A DNA stretch of 64,000 bases from contig NZ_LT854636.1 of assembly GCF_900184255.1 (NCBI RefSeq), forward strand, positions 319,079-383,078. Direction: 5' to 3'. Both the position numbers and the translations under genes were made by a program. The DNA comes from Haloimpatiens massiliensis (GTDB taxonomy: Bacteria; Bacillota; Clostridia; Clostridiales; Clostridiaceae). Under the pieces are notes generated by a model, which made no database searches, was not told the origin of the DNA, and saw only the letters and a list, made by a program, of their open reading frames with translations. This document shows, piece by piece, positions 1 to 8,750 of the stretch. Numbering within the stretch: the first letter of the stretch is position 1; each line of letters starts with the position of its first letter.

Positions 1-1249
1 CTGTTCCTGAAGGTCTTATAAGTACTCTTCCGCATCCATGTAGTTTTTCTTCTATAGACTTTATTTCATCTGTTATTTCCTTATCTTCATTGTATATATT
101 CTTCTTGTTATTTGGCACTGTAGCATTAACTAATATCTGTGGAAGCTCTGTCATAGAAGAAGCTAATGTTGAAAGAGTTTCTCCACTTTCCTTAACTATT
201 TTTGAAATTTGAAGTCCTGTTACAAGTCCATCTCCTGTAGTATTATAATCTAAGAATATAATATGTCCTGATTGCTCTCCACCCAATTTATATCCTTCTT
301 TAAGCATTTCTTCTAACACATATCTATCTCCAACTTTAGTTTTAACTGTAGATATGTTAGATTCTTTTAATGCTATATCTAATCCTAAGTTACTCATTAC
401 TGTTACCACTACTACATCTTTATCTAGCTTTCCTTGCTTCTTTAGATACTTTCCACAAATAGCCATTATGAAATCTCCATTTATAAGATTTCCTTTTTCA
501 TCCACTGCAAGACATCTGTCTGCATCACCATCAAAAGCAAGTCCTAGGTGACATCCTTTTCTAACTACATAATCCATAAGCTCTTCTGGATGAGTTGATC
601 CACAATTTTTATTTATATTAACTCCATCTGGATCGTTGTTTATAACTACTACTTCCGCACCTAATTCTCTAAAAGTTTCTACTGCTGTTTGGAAAGATGC
701 TCCATTAGCACAATCCAATGCTATCTTCATTCCTTTTAAATCCCCGTCTATAGTAGACTTTGCAAATTCTATATAATCTTCTAATGCAGATTCCTCTACT
801 ATTTTTCTTCCTAAATTCTCTCCAGTAGGAAGTGGCACTTCCTCCATATTGTTTTCTATAATAGCCTGTATTCTGTCTTCTAATTCATCTCTTAGCTTAT
901 ATCCATTTTTATTAAAGAATTTAATTCCATTATATTCTACTGGGTTATGTGATGCTGATATCATTACTCCTGCATCTGCTTTATATTGTCTTGTTAAGTA
1001 TGCTATAGCTGGTGTTGGTACGATACCTACACATATTGCCTCCGCTCCTACAGATAGTATTCCTGCTGCTAAAGCAGATTCTAACATGTCACCAGATATT
1101 CTAGTATCCATTCCCACTAATATCTTAGGTTTATGAGCCCCTTCAGTTAAAACATATGCTCCGGCTCTGCCTAATTTATATGCTAGTTCTGCTGTAAGTT
1201 CACTATTAGCAACCCCTCTTACACCATCCGTTCCAAACATTCTACCCAT
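1..1249 (-). CDS. glmM: Phosphoglucosamine mutase GlmM, 3'-truncated by the window edge
   Basis: Converts glucosamine-6-phosphate to glucosamine-1-phosphate in the cytoplasm, on the way to UDP-GlcNAc and peptidoglycan. The N-terminus reads MGRMFGTDGVRGVAN, typical of the family. The phosphoserine loop ISASHNP is visible near 940-960, and the metal/sugar region contains DTRISGDMLE. The ATG at 1249 follows a GGAGGAAG ribosome site. About 416 codons are present; the family is about 448 residues, so only the last ~30 are outside the window. In many Firmicutes glmM follows cdaA-cdaR directly; here those genes lie about 10 kb upstream on the same strand. Identification is secure. Confidence 0.96.
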   Translation of the reverse strand, partial: MGRMFGTDGVRGVANSELTAELAYKLGRAGAYVLTEGAHKPKILVGMDTRISGDMLESALAAGILSVGAEAICVGIVPTPAIAYLTRQYKADAGVMISASHNPVEYNGIKFFNKNGYKLRDELEDRIQAIIENNMEEVPLPTGENLGRKIVEESALEDYIEFAKSTIDGDLKGMKIALDCANGASFQTAVETFRELGAEVVVINNDPDGVNINKNCGSTHPEELMDYVVRKGCHLGLAFDGDADRCLAVDEKGNLINGDFIMAICGKYLKKQGKLDKDVVVVTVMSNLGLDIALKESNISTVKTKVGDRYVLEEMLKEGYKLGGEQSGHIIFLDYNTTGDGLVTGLQISKIVKESGETLSTLASSMTELPQILVNATVPNNKKNIYNEDKEITDEIKSIEEKLHGCGRVLIRPSGT

Positions 1250-1512
1250 TTTTTCTTCCTCCACTCTTTACAAAATGTATAAATTTATAAACCTTATTTT
1301 TAAGCATAACTTTATTATATTATACTTATAAATTTATAACAACTATTTATAACCAGCTCTTCAATTGGTGATTTAAACTATTATTTTAATTTAAACTTTA
1401 GAATACTTTTTTAATTATATATTTTATCAAAAACTCCAAAAGTAGTTTTATCCCCACAAATTACGTAACTAAGAAATTTTCTTAGCTTCTAACTTTTGTG
1501 CTTTTTTTCATA
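1250..1512. other. AT-rich intergenic region upstream of glmM
   Basis: No open reading frame of note. It presumably carries the glmM promoter on the minus strand, but several AT-rich -10-like boxes compete and none is clearly best. A short palindrome (CTAAGAAATTTTCTTAG) lies near 1468-1486; it is not followed by a clean T-run. No riboswitch was recognised. Confidence 0.4.
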
Positions 1513-1547
1513 AAAAAACCCCCAAACAAATTTAAAGTCTGGAGTTC
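1513..1547 (-). terminator. Rho-independent terminator after the DUF2089 gene
   Basis: On the minus strand CTCCAGAC pairs with GTTTGGGG (8 bp with G-U pairs) and is followed by a run of seven T. It lies just after the DUF2089 stop codon and separates that unit from glmM. Confidence 0.75.
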
Positions 1548-1552
1548 TTTCA

Positions 1553-1882
1553 TTACATATCATCTGAATTAATTATATTCATTAATTCTCTTTTATCACA
1601 TTTTATTTTTTTATCTACGGTATATCCCAATGCAGATATGACATCGTCTAATTTAGCTCTAACTGTAGGATAAGATATTCCTAACTCTTTCTCTACATCC
1701 TTTATATTCCCTCTGCACTTTAAAAAAACTTGTATAAAGTCTTCTTGCTCTTTATTTAAATAGGCAAATTTTGATAAATGAAATTCATTTTGTATTATAG
1801 TACCACAATTTTTACATTCCAAGCGCGTCACCGAAAGATTATTATTACATACAGGACACCTACTTATAACTTTGTGAATCAT
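1553..1882 (-). CDS. DUF2089-family zinc-ribbon/HTH protein
   Basis: A 109-residue protein. The N-terminal zinc ribbon has two Cys pairs (CPVC near residue 9 and CKNC near residue 23). A helix-turn-helix-like segment follows (NIKDVEKELGISYPTVRAKL, about residues 58-77), so it is probably a small DNA-binding regulator. It lies 121 bp downstream of the bactofilin-like gene on the same strand. I infer that the two form one unit and that this protein controls the polymer-forming partner, but its target cannot be seen. It has its own terminator. Family assignment is fairly sure; function is unknown. Confidence 0.8.
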   Translation of the reverse strand: MIHKVISRCPVCNNNLSVTRLECKNCGTIIQNEFHLSKFAYLNKEQEDFIQVFLKCRGNIKDVEKELGISYPTVRAKLDDVISALGYTVDKKIKCDKRELMNIINSDDM

Positions 1883-2003
1883 ATACTCACTCCTTTCATT
1901 TTTCTCAGCCTTTATCTATAATACATATTAATATATTTATTATATAGTTTTAATCAAAAATTTCAAGTATAAAATATATACTTATTATATATATTTTGCA
2001 TTT

Positions 2004-2717
2004 TTATATTTCTTTAATATTTAAAACCTTAGCATTAGGATCTACTTTCATCTTTTCAGAATACTCTAAAGTATCTATTTCACATCCTTCTCCAATATAA
2101 ACATTTTTTCCTCTAACTATATTAGCAACAGTGTTTTCTAAATGTATGTTGTCTCCTTCTATACTCTCTGCAAAAAGTTTTCTTTTAATAAATAAGTTTA
2201 AGAAAGCAAAGCCTCCCATTTCTGAATTCTTAATATTTATATTTTCTCCGCCTATTTCCTTAGCTGTACACTTTCCTCCTATATTTACTTCTATATTCTC
2301 ACCATTTAGCAAACCTGCTATTTCAAAATTTCCACTAGCTTTAAACTTCTCTACTTCACAATCCTTTCCTACGTGTATTCCTCCAGATATTTCAATCTCC
2401 TCTCCATATAAACCTCCATCAATCTTACTACTTCCGGAAATATACATTTTATTTCCCTTAAGGTCCCCCTGAATATGAGACGATCCTGATATTTTTAAAT
2501 TATCACATTCCAATGAGCCAATTATCTTTGATGACCCACTTATACTATAATTCTCAGTTTTTATATTACCTTCCATTTTAGCTGAACCACTAATTCTAAG
2601 GTCTTTGCAAACAATATCCCCTTGAACCTTTCCTGAACCTGATATACGGACTTCATTATATTCTCCCCCGCCAATAGAACCTGAACCTGATATACTTAAA
2701 TCTCTTTTTTTCTCCAT
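2004..2717 (-). CDS. Bactofilin-like polymer-forming protein
   Basis: 237 residues built largely of repeated short beta-strand units. The motif ISGSG or ISGSS recurs about every 15-20 residues through the first ~120 residues, as expected for a right-handed beta-helix of the bactofilin (polymer-forming cytoskeletal) family. No signal peptide or membrane segment is visible, so a cytoplasmic or membrane-associated scaffold is likely. The ATG at 2717 follows a GGGGTGAG ribosome site. It is probably co-transcribed with the DUF2089 protein. The exact role (shape, envelope or spore) cannot be read from the sequence. Confidence 0.8.
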   Translation of the reverse strand: MEKKRDLSISGSGSIGGGEYNEVRISGSGKVQGDIVCKDLRISGSAKMEGNIKTENYSISGSSKIIGSLECDNLKISGSSHIQGDLKGNKMYISGSSKIDGGLYGEEIEISGGIHVGKDCEVEKFKASGNFEIAGLLNGENIEVNIGGKCTAKEIGGENINIKNSEMGGFAFLNLFIKRKLFAESIEGDNIHLENTVANIVRGKNVYIGEGCEIDTLEYSEKMKVDPNAKVLNIKEI

Positions 2718-2857
2718 ATTCTCACCCCTTTTAATATGTTAATATTAAATATTCTCTTTCTATTTATATTATTCCTTCTATTATAACAAAAACTTACTAA
2801 TTTAATAATATATTCATCCTACATACCCTTTTTAGTTACTTAATATAACAAATATAT

Positions 2858-3063
2858 TGATTATCCCACAAAAGCATTATATTACCTGAATTATGAAATT
2901 TCTCTGGAATGACTTGCATAAGAAGCAAAGGAACTGTTTAAATTTAATTTTAGAAATTCTTCTTTTAGACAGATAAAATTATCGTAAGCCTGGCAAGGAC
3001 GCCAGGCTAGCGAACCTGAGATTTCATAATTCCACTACATTGTACCTTATTGTGGGATAATCA
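2858..3063 (+). mobile_element. Palindromic MITE-like element, family 1, copy A (206 bp)
   Basis: Ends are the inverted repeat TGATTATCCCACA / TGTGGGATAATCA. The flanks TATAT on both sides look like a 5-bp target duplication. Inside, the left half (GAATTATGAAATTTCTC, GACTTGCATAAGAAGC) matches the other copies at 17090, 33781 and 38939; most of the right half is deleted in this copy. It has no coding capacity. It lies downstream of the vor operon terminator and upstream of nothing obvious. Confidence 0.8.
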
Positions 3064-3142
3064 TATATTCTATATAGGAGAAAAACAGATTAAGCATGGT
3101 GATTAATATCGAAGTAATTTTTTTCATTATATAGTATAACAA

Positions 3143-3195
3143 AAGACTAAAGGCTTAACTCTTATATTTAAACAAGAGTTAAATCCCTTAGTCTT
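3143..3195 (-). terminator. Terminator of the buk-ptb-vor operon
   Basis: Long hairpin just after the last operon gene. The outer arms AAGACTAA / TTAGTCTT enclose inner arms TTAACTCTT / AAGAGTTAA. On the minus strand it is followed by TTTTGTTA. Confidence 0.75.
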
Positions 3196-3217
3196 AAATC
3201 ATTCAAATATTAAAATT

Positions 3218-3745
3218 CTATTTAACGTATTCTGCACCTTTTTCTAGAGCAGCTTTATTTACTTCATAGAATTTTTCTTTACCATGAGCTTTAAGGGCTG
3301 CTAATAGTTCTTCCATAGAAACTATACCTGTCTTTTTAACAAGTGCTCCTAAAAGAATCATATTAGCTATCTTTTTGCTGCCTAATTTTTCTGCTTCAGA
3401 TTGAGCAGGTATTTTTATAACTTCTATATCTTTTCTCTCAGCGTCTCTGTTTACTAAATCGCTGTCCATTATCAATAATCCACCTTTTACCATACTTTCT
3501 TCAAATTTATCCAAAGATGGTCTATTCATAACTATAACAGAGTTTGGTTCTGTAACTATAGGTGAACCTACTGGTTCTTTTGATAATATAACAGAACAGT
3601 TTGCTGTACCTCCACGCATTTCTGGTCCATATGAAGGAAGCCATGAAACATTTAAGTTAGCATCCATACCAGCATAAGCTAGGAATTTTCCCATAGAAAG
3701 TATACCTTGTCCTCCAAAACCTGCAAATATAACCTCTTGTGTCAT
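3218..3745 (-). CDS. 2-oxoacid:ferredoxin oxidoreductase, gamma subunit
   Basis: 175 residues with the gamma-domain start MTQEVIFAGFGGQGI, whose glycine-rich loop is diagnostic for this subunit. It completes the delta-alpha-beta-gamma enzyme that oxidatively decarboxylates 2-oxoacids to acyl-CoA, passing electrons to ferredoxin. It begins 1 bp after the beta gene. Given the linked ptb and buk genes, branched-chain 2-oxoacids (VOR type) are the most likely substrate; 2-oxoglutarate (KOR type) is the alternative. Confidence 0.9.
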   Translation of the reverse strand: MTQEVIFAGFGGQGILSMGKFLAYAGMDANLNVSWLPSYGPEMRGGTANCSVILSKEPVGSPIVTEPNSVIVMNRPSLDKFEESMVKGGLLIMDSDLVNRDAERKDIEVIKIPAQSEAEKLGSKKIANMILLGALVKKTGIVSMEELLAALKAHGKEKFYEVNKAALEKGAEYVK

Positions 3746-3746
3746 A

Positions 3747-4499
3747 CTATTTCACCTCCTCAGTAGTAGAGTCTTTTTTAACTCCAAGTGGATAATATGG
3801 CATCATATTATCTCTTAACCACTGCATAGCTTCTTTAGGTGATAATCCCCAGTTAGTTGGGCATATTGATAAAACTTCTATTAATGAGAAACCTTTTCCT
3901 TCTGATTGATTTTGGAAAGCTTTCTTTATTGCTTTTTTAGCTTTTATTACATTTGGAACACTATCTACTGAAACTCTTTCCACATAACAAGCTCCTGTTA
4001 AAGTAGATATCATTTCTGATACTCTTATTGGATGGCCAGCTAAGTTTACGTCTCTTCCATAAGGAGTAGTTTCTGTAACTTGTCCTGGTAATGTAGTTGG
4101 TGCCATTTGGCCACCAGTCATTCCATATATACAGTTATTTACGAATATAGTAGTTAAGTTTTCTCCTCTTGTAGCAGCATGTACTATTTCAGCAGTTCCT
4201 ATAGCTGCTAAGTCTCCATCACCTTGATATGTGAAAACTGTTTTATCTGGATTAGTTCTTTTTATTCCTGTAGCTACAGCTGGTGCTCTTCCGTGAGCTG
4301 CTTCAAACATATCACATGCAAAATAGTCATATGCAAGAACTGAACATCCTACCGGAGCTACTCCAATAGTCTTGTCCACTATGCCTAATTCATCTATAAC
4401 TTCTGCTACTAATCTATGAATAACTCCATGAGTACATCCTGGACAGTAATGTGTAGGCACATCTAATAACGCTTTTGGTGGTTGAAATACTACCTTCAT
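3747..4499 (-). CDS. 2-oxoacid:ferredoxin oxidoreductase, beta (TPP) subunit
   Basis: 250 residues. The thiamine-diphosphate site is clear: GDGDLAAIGTAEIVHA (near residue 95) and NNCIYGMTGGQ (near residue 123). HYCPGCTHG at residues 17-25 supplies the conserved Cys pair near the cofactor. The start codon overlaps the alpha stop by one base (translational coupling). It binds TPP and performs decarboxylation of the 2-oxoacid together with alpha. Substrate specificity is inferred from context only. Confidence 0.92.
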   Translation of the reverse strand: MKVVFQPPKALLDVPTHYCPGCTHGVIHRLVAEVIDELGIVDKTIGVAPVGCSVLAYDYFACDMFEAAHGRAPAVATGIKRTNPDKTVFTYQGDGDLAAIGTAEIVHAATRGENLTTIFVNNCIYGMTGGQMAPTTLPGQVTETTPYGRDVNLAGHPIRVSEMISTLTGACYVERVSVDSVPNVIKAKKAIKKAFQNQSEGKGFSLIEVLSICPTNWGLSPKEAMQWLRDNMMPYYPLGVKKDSTTEEVK

Positions 4500-5569
4500 T
4501 ATTTTACACCCCCTACAATTTCCTTAACCTTTGCTAGTATATCTTCTGGATGAGGAACCATTCCACCAGTTCTTCCGTAGAAATCTACTGGTTTTCTGCC
4601 ATTAACAGCAAGTCTTACGTCCTCAATCATTTGTCCACAACTCATTTCAACTGATAAGTATCCATGTTTTGTGTTATTTACAGTCTTTTCAAAAGCTTCG
4701 TTAGGGAATGGCCATAATGTTATTGGTCTTACAAGTCCTAATTCTATTCCTTGTTCTTTAGCTGCCTTTATAACATTTTTGCATATTCTTGATGTAGTAC
4801 CATAAGCAACTATTATAAGGTCTTTTTCCCCTTCACAATTATATAATTCATATTTAACTTCATTTTTTTCTATTTCCGAATATTTCTTCTGTAGTTTTAT
4901 GTTGTGTTGCTCTAATTCTTCTGATTTTAAGTACAATGAATTTATTACATTGTGTTCTTTTCTTCCTTGTAGTCCATTAGCTGCCCAAGTTTTTTCTGGT
5001 AAATTTCTTGCTGCTCTTTCTTTGAATTCAACTGGTTCCATCATTTGACCAAGCATTCCATCTCCCATTACCATGCAAGGAGTTCTATAAAGATCTGCTA
5101 CATCAAAAGCTTCTTGAATCAAATCTACCATTTCCTGTATTGAAGAAGGTGCAAATACTGGTAATCTATAATCACCATGTCCACATCCTTTTGTTGCTTG
5201 GAAGTAGTCTGATTGAGCTGGTTGTATACTTCCAAGGCCTGGACCTCCTCTTACTATGTTTATAATAACACATGGAAGTTCTGCTCCTGCTATATATGAT
5301 ATTCCTTCTGCCTTTAAACTTATTCCAGGGCTACTTGAAGATGTCATACATCTTGCTCCAGTACCTGCAGCACCATATACCATATTTATAGCAGCTACTT
5401 CACTTTCTGCTTGTATAAATACTCTGCCTATTTTAGGCATTTTTCTAGACATATATGCAGCTACTTCTGTTTGTGGTGTTATTGGGTATCCAAAGAAAGC
5501 TTTACAGTTAGCTTGTATTGCAGCTTCAGCTATAGCTTCGTTACCTTTCATTAAAACCTTTTCTCCCAT
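4499..5569 (-). CDS. vorB: 2-oxoacid:ferredoxin oxidoreductase, alpha subunit (VorB-like)
   Basis: 356 residues. The N-terminal pyruvate:ferredoxin-oxidoreductase domain contains the GYPITPQTE motif (about residues 27-35). Its length of about 355 fits the VorB group better than the longer KorA group. It pairs with the beta subunit to form the active site and binds CoA/substrate. It lies 19 bp after the ferredoxin-like delta subunit and is preceded by a GGGGGG ribosome site. Specific assignment to 2-oxoisovalerate is likely but not proven. Confidence 0.85.
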   Translation of the reverse strand: MGEKVLMKGNEAIAEAAIQANCKAFFGYPITPQTEVAAYMSRKMPKIGRVFIQAESEVAAINMVYGAAGTGARCMTSSSSPGISLKAEGISYIAGAELPCVIINIVRGGPGLGSIQPAQSDYFQATKGCGHGDYRLPVFAPSSIQEMVDLIQEAFDVADLYRTPCMVMGDGMLGQMMEPVEFKERAARNLPEKTWAANGLQGRKEHNVINSLYLKSEELEQHNIKLQKKYSEIEKNEVKYELYNCEGEKDLIIVAYGTTSRICKNVIKAAKEQGIELGLVRPITLWPFPNEAFEKTVNNTKHGYLSVEMSCGQMIEDVRLAVNGRKPVDFYGRTGGMVPHPEDILAKVKEIVGGVK

Positions 5570-5588
5570 TGTCTTTCCCCCCTATTAA

Positions 5589-5807
5589 TTATTTTTCTTC
5601 CTTTTCTACTGTTATTACAGCATCTGGACACATTCTTCCACAAGAAGCACATCCAATACATTCTTTCATTTTTTCTTCTGTAACTGTTGCTGGATGATAG
5701 CCCTTTACATTCATTTTGTCAGAAAATGATATTATTTTCTTAGGACAAGCTTCTATGCAGTTGCCACATCCTTTACATCTATCTTCTCTGAAAGTTACTC
5801 TTGGCAT
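5589..5807 (-). CDS. Ferredoxin-like delta subunit, two 4Fe-4S clusters
   Basis: 72 residues with two CxxCxxCxxxCP cluster motifs (CKGCGNCIEACP and CIGCASCGRMCP), the electron outlet of the 2-oxoacid oxidoreductase. The start is placed at MPRVTF (5807), behind a GGGGG ribosome site. An upstream in-frame extension exists, but it is AT-rich and non-conserved in character. It is the first of the four oxidoreductase genes, 88 bp after the NTPase gene. Confidence 0.93.
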   Translation of the reverse strand: MPRVTFREDRCKGCGNCIEACPKKIISFSDKMNVKGYHPATVTEEKMKECIGCASCGRMCPDAVITVEKEEK

Positions 5808-5895
5808 AACACTACCCCCTTTATATATTTGGTATATTTTAAAAATTATCAATAATAATATTACTACAAATATTCTGAATTATTTAATTAAAATT

Positions 5896-6561
5896 TTACC
5901 TCCAAGGTGGTTTCATAAATATATCTAGCCCATAAACTTCCACATCCACCTTATTTTTAATTTCTTCCACTAAATCTTTTCTACAAGTTAAATATTTATA
6001 AGATATATTTAGCTTTTTAGATAACTCCATAGTTTTTTCATGTCCCTCTAGCACATGATTAATTTCTGTTTCATAGGACAAATTAGTATTTGCTATTAAA
6101 CCAGTTACTTTTAACCTTGAAGCCATTTCTATATCTCTTATAAATTTCTCTGTATCCTCTGATTCTTTAGTTAAAGGTCTGTTATTATTAATTACAAAAT
6201 ACATTTGGTAACCATATTGTCTGAAATATCTATTATACTGTCCTAGTGCTATAGCTCCTTGATCATCTCCACCTACATCAATTATTACCTCATGATCCTT
6301 ATCATCATTAAAAACAGTCATTACTTCTGAAGGTACAACCATTAACTCTGCATTAACATACTCTGGGTTAGAAGACACAACTTTTATACCCTTTTCTTCT
6401 AAACTACTTTTTAAATCTCTTACACAAAAATAAGGATTTACTATGTCTATGTCTACAATGGTTACTTTTTTACCTTTACTTTTTAAATCCAGTGCTGTAT
6501 TTATTGCTATTTCTGTTTTACCACTGCCAAAATGACCGGTAAAAATTCTTATATTGCTCAT
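5896..6561 (-). CDS. P-loop NTPase (CobQ/MinD/ParA-like) in the vor operon
   Basis: 221 residues. The Walker A loop GHFGSGKTE lies at residues 8-16, followed by a VDIDIVNPYF segment and a later DVGGDDQG, as in MinD/ParA/SIMIBI-class NTPases. The ATG at 6561 was chosen because a GAGAG ribosome site lies 9 nt upstream; a TTG lies 9 bases earlier. Its place between two kinases and the Fe-S oxidoreductase suggests a role in assembling or activating that enzyme, but that is inference. No membrane segment or Fe-S cysteine pattern was seen. Confidence 0.85.
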   Translation of the reverse strand: MSNIRIFTGHFGSGKTEIAINTALDLKSKGKKVTIVDIDIVNPYFCVRDLKSSLEEKGIKVVSSNPEYVNAELMVVPSEVMTVFNDDKDHEVIIDVGGDDQGAIALGQYNRYFRQYGYQMYFVINNNRPLTKESEDTEKFIRDIEMASRLKVTGLIANTNLSYETEINHVLEGHEKTMELSKKLNISYKYLTCRKDLVEEIKNKVDVEVYGLDIFMKPPWR

Positions 6562-6721
6562 GCATATCAACTCTCTTTTTTAAAATTCAGATTATTCTTT
6601 ACTTATACTTTACACCTATTTAATAACGTTTACAATAGATAAATTGCTTCCATTAATATTTTAAATAATACATATTGTTTTTTTAAATGTTTTAATTTTT
6701 TAATTATAGTTAATATTATTA

Positions 6722-7792
6722 CTATTTATATTCTTTAGCTTTCTCTTCACCCTTTAAAACTCTAAGTCCCCCCTGTGCCAAGGCTAAGAGCTCATCTTCG
6801 CCTGGATAAACTACTACTGATGATATAAATTCTACTTTCTCCTTTATAGCTTTTTGCATATCTTTACTATATGCTATGCCACCTGTTAATATTATAGCAT
6901 CTACTTTACCGCATAACACTGCAGCACATTTTCCTATCTCTTTAGCTACTTGATAAGCCATAGCATCAAATAATAATTTATACTTTTTATCTCCAGCAGC
7001 TGCCTTTTCTCCTACTTCTTTAGCATTATTTGTTCCTAAATAAGCTACAAATCCACCTTTTCCATTAATCTTTTTCTTCATTTCTTCTAACGTATATTTA
7101 CCACTAAAACACATTTGCGTAAGATCTGCTATAGGAAGTCCTCCAGATCTTTCTGGTGAAAATGGACCTTCTCCATCTAATGCATTATTAACGTCCACTA
7201 CTCTACCCTTCTTATGAGCTCCAACAGAAATTCCTCCACCCATATGAGCCACTATTAAATTAATATCTTCATATTTCTTTCCCTTTTCTTTTGCATATCT
7301 TTTAGCTACTGCTTTTTGATTTAATGCGTGGAATATACTCCTTCTTTCTATTTCTGGCATACCTGATATTCTTGCCACCTCATCCATTTCGTCTACAACT
7401 ACAGGGTCTACTATAAAGGATGGTACGTTTAAAGACTTTGCAATCTCATTTGCAAGTATTCCACCTAAATTTGATGCGTGCTGCCCTTGCACTCCAACTT
7501 TTAAATCTTCAAGCATGCTTTCATTTACACTATATGTACCCCCTTCTATAGGTTTTAAGAGTCCTCCTCTTCCAACTACAGCATTTAAAGAGTTTATATC
7601 AAAGTCCTTTTCTTTTAATACTTTTAATATTACCTCTTTTCTGAAAATTAATTGTTCAAATATAGCCCCATATCTACCTATTTCTTCAGCCGAATGTCTC
7701 AAAGTCTCCTCTAGTATTTGATTCTCATCTTCATATACACCTATTTTCGTTGATGTAGAACCTGGATTTATTATTAATAACTTATATGACAT
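6722..7792 (-). CDS. buk: Butyrate (branched-chain fatty acid) kinase, copy 2
   Basis: 356 residues of the acetate/butyrate kinase family. The N-terminal phosphate loop reads LLIINPGSTSTKIGVYED; AHMGGGISVG and LTGGIAYS are further ASKHA-fold motifs. It converts acyl-phosphate and ADP to the fatty acid and ATP. It is the second kinase of the operon, 40 bp downstream of ptb. Two kinases flanking one Ptb suggest different acyl chain preferences (straight versus branched), which is an inference. Confidence 0.95.
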   Translation of the reverse strand: MSYKLLIINPGSTSTKIGVYEDENQILEETLRHSAEEIGRYGAIFEQLIFRKEVILKVLKEKDFDINSLNAVVGRGGLLKPIEGGTYSVNESMLEDLKVGVQGQHASNLGGILANEIAKSLNVPSFIVDPVVVDEMDEVARISGMPEIERRSIFHALNQKAVAKRYAKEKGKKYEDINLIVAHMGGGISVGAHKKGRVVDVNNALDGEGPFSPERSGGLPIADLTQMCFSGKYTLEEMKKKINGKGGFVAYLGTNNAKEVGEKAAAGDKKYKLLFDAMAYQVAKEIGKCAAVLCGKVDAIILTGGIAYSKDMQKAIKEKVEFISSVVVYPGEDELLALAQGGLRVLKGEEKAKEYK

Positions 7793-7832
7793 AACTTACT
7801 CCCCCATATCTATATTTTTAATATACTTTAAT

Positions 7833-8750
7833 TTACTTATTCTTCTTTAAAAGTTCTGCCACAAGTGCTGCTAAAGCTATTGAGTTTAACTTGGTTTCCT
7901 CACTGTCTGCTCTTGAAGTTAATACAACTGGAGCAGAAGTTCCAACTAAAAGTCCCCCATTTTTACTATCAGTTGTGTAAGTTAATGTTTTATACATTAC
8001 ATTTCCTGCTTCAATATTTGGCATTAGCACTATATCTGCCTGTCCAGCTACTGGTCCTGAAACCTTTTTATGTTTTGCAGCTTCTTCCGAAATAGCATTG
8101 TCTAGTCCTAAAGGTCCATCTATAACGCATCCTTTTATTTGTCCTCTATCACTCATTTTTGAAAGAGTTGCTGCATCTAAAGTAGCTGGCATATTAGGAT
8201 TAACTACTTCTACAGCACATATTGGTGCTACTTTAGGACACTCTATTCCTACCGAATGAGCTACTTTAACTGCATTATTTACTATGTCCACTTTTTCTTT
8301 AAGTTCTGGATACATATTAAATGCCGCATCTGTTAAAAATAGTAATCTATCTAGTGTTGGTATTTGAAACACAGCTACATGTGACATTAAATGTCCTGTC
8401 CTAAGTCCAACTTCTTTATTCAATACAGCTCTTAAAAAATTAGCAGTATCTACAAGCCCTTTCATAACCATATCCGCTTTCTTGGAAGATACTAATTCTA
8501 CAGCTTTCAATGCCGCCTTTTTGTAATCCTTTTCATCTACTATATCATAGTCTGCCATATTCATTCCTATTTTTGTTCCAATGGAGATTATTTCCTCCTT
8601 ATCTCCAACTAATATAGCATCTGCAATTCCATTCTCCTTTGCATTTTTAATGGCCATAAGAACTGGTTCATCTTGTGCCACTGCCACTGATACTATCTTT
8701 CTTTCTATACTTTTAGCCTTTTGTAAAACTTCCTCAAAATTTTTTATCAT
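7833..8750 (-). CDS. ptb: Phosphate butyryltransferase
   Basis: 305 residues of the phosphate acetyl/butyryl-transferase family. It exchanges CoA for phosphate on acyl-CoA, supplying the kinases. Recognisable segments include MKGLVDTANFLRAVLNKE and VAGQADIVLMPNIEAGN. The start ATG overlaps the stop of the upstream kinase by 4 bp (ATGA), so the two are translationally coupled. Confidence 0.95.
   Translation of the reverse strand: MIKNFEEVLQKAKSIERKIVSVAVAQDEPVLMAIKNAKENGIADAILVGDKEEIISIGTKIGMNMADYDIVDEKDYKKAALKAVELVSSKKADMVMKGLVDTANFLRAVLNKEVGLRTGHLMSHVAVFQIPTLDRLLFLTDAAFNMYPELKEKVDIVNNAVKVAHSVGIECPKVAPICAVEVVNPNMPATLDAATLSKMSDRGQIKGCVIDGPLGLDNAISEEAAKHKKVSGPVAGQADIVLMPNIEAGNVMYKTLTYTTDSKNGGLLVGTSAPVVLTSRADSEETKLNSIALAALVAELLKKNK

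Noticed and set aside
354..1136. Plus-strand open frames of 65 and 95 codons opposite glmM
   Set aside because: They lie entirely antisense to the well-conserved GlmM frame, lack ribosome sites and have no recognisable domains.
1250..1512. Riboswitch upstream of glmM
   Set aside because: Only a short AT-rich palindrome is visible; no conserved core of a known riboswitch was recognised.
3218..5569. Pyruvate:ferredoxin oxidoreductase
   Set aside because: Linkage to ptb and buk and the VorB-like alpha length favour branched-chain or other longer 2-oxoacids, although the families are related.
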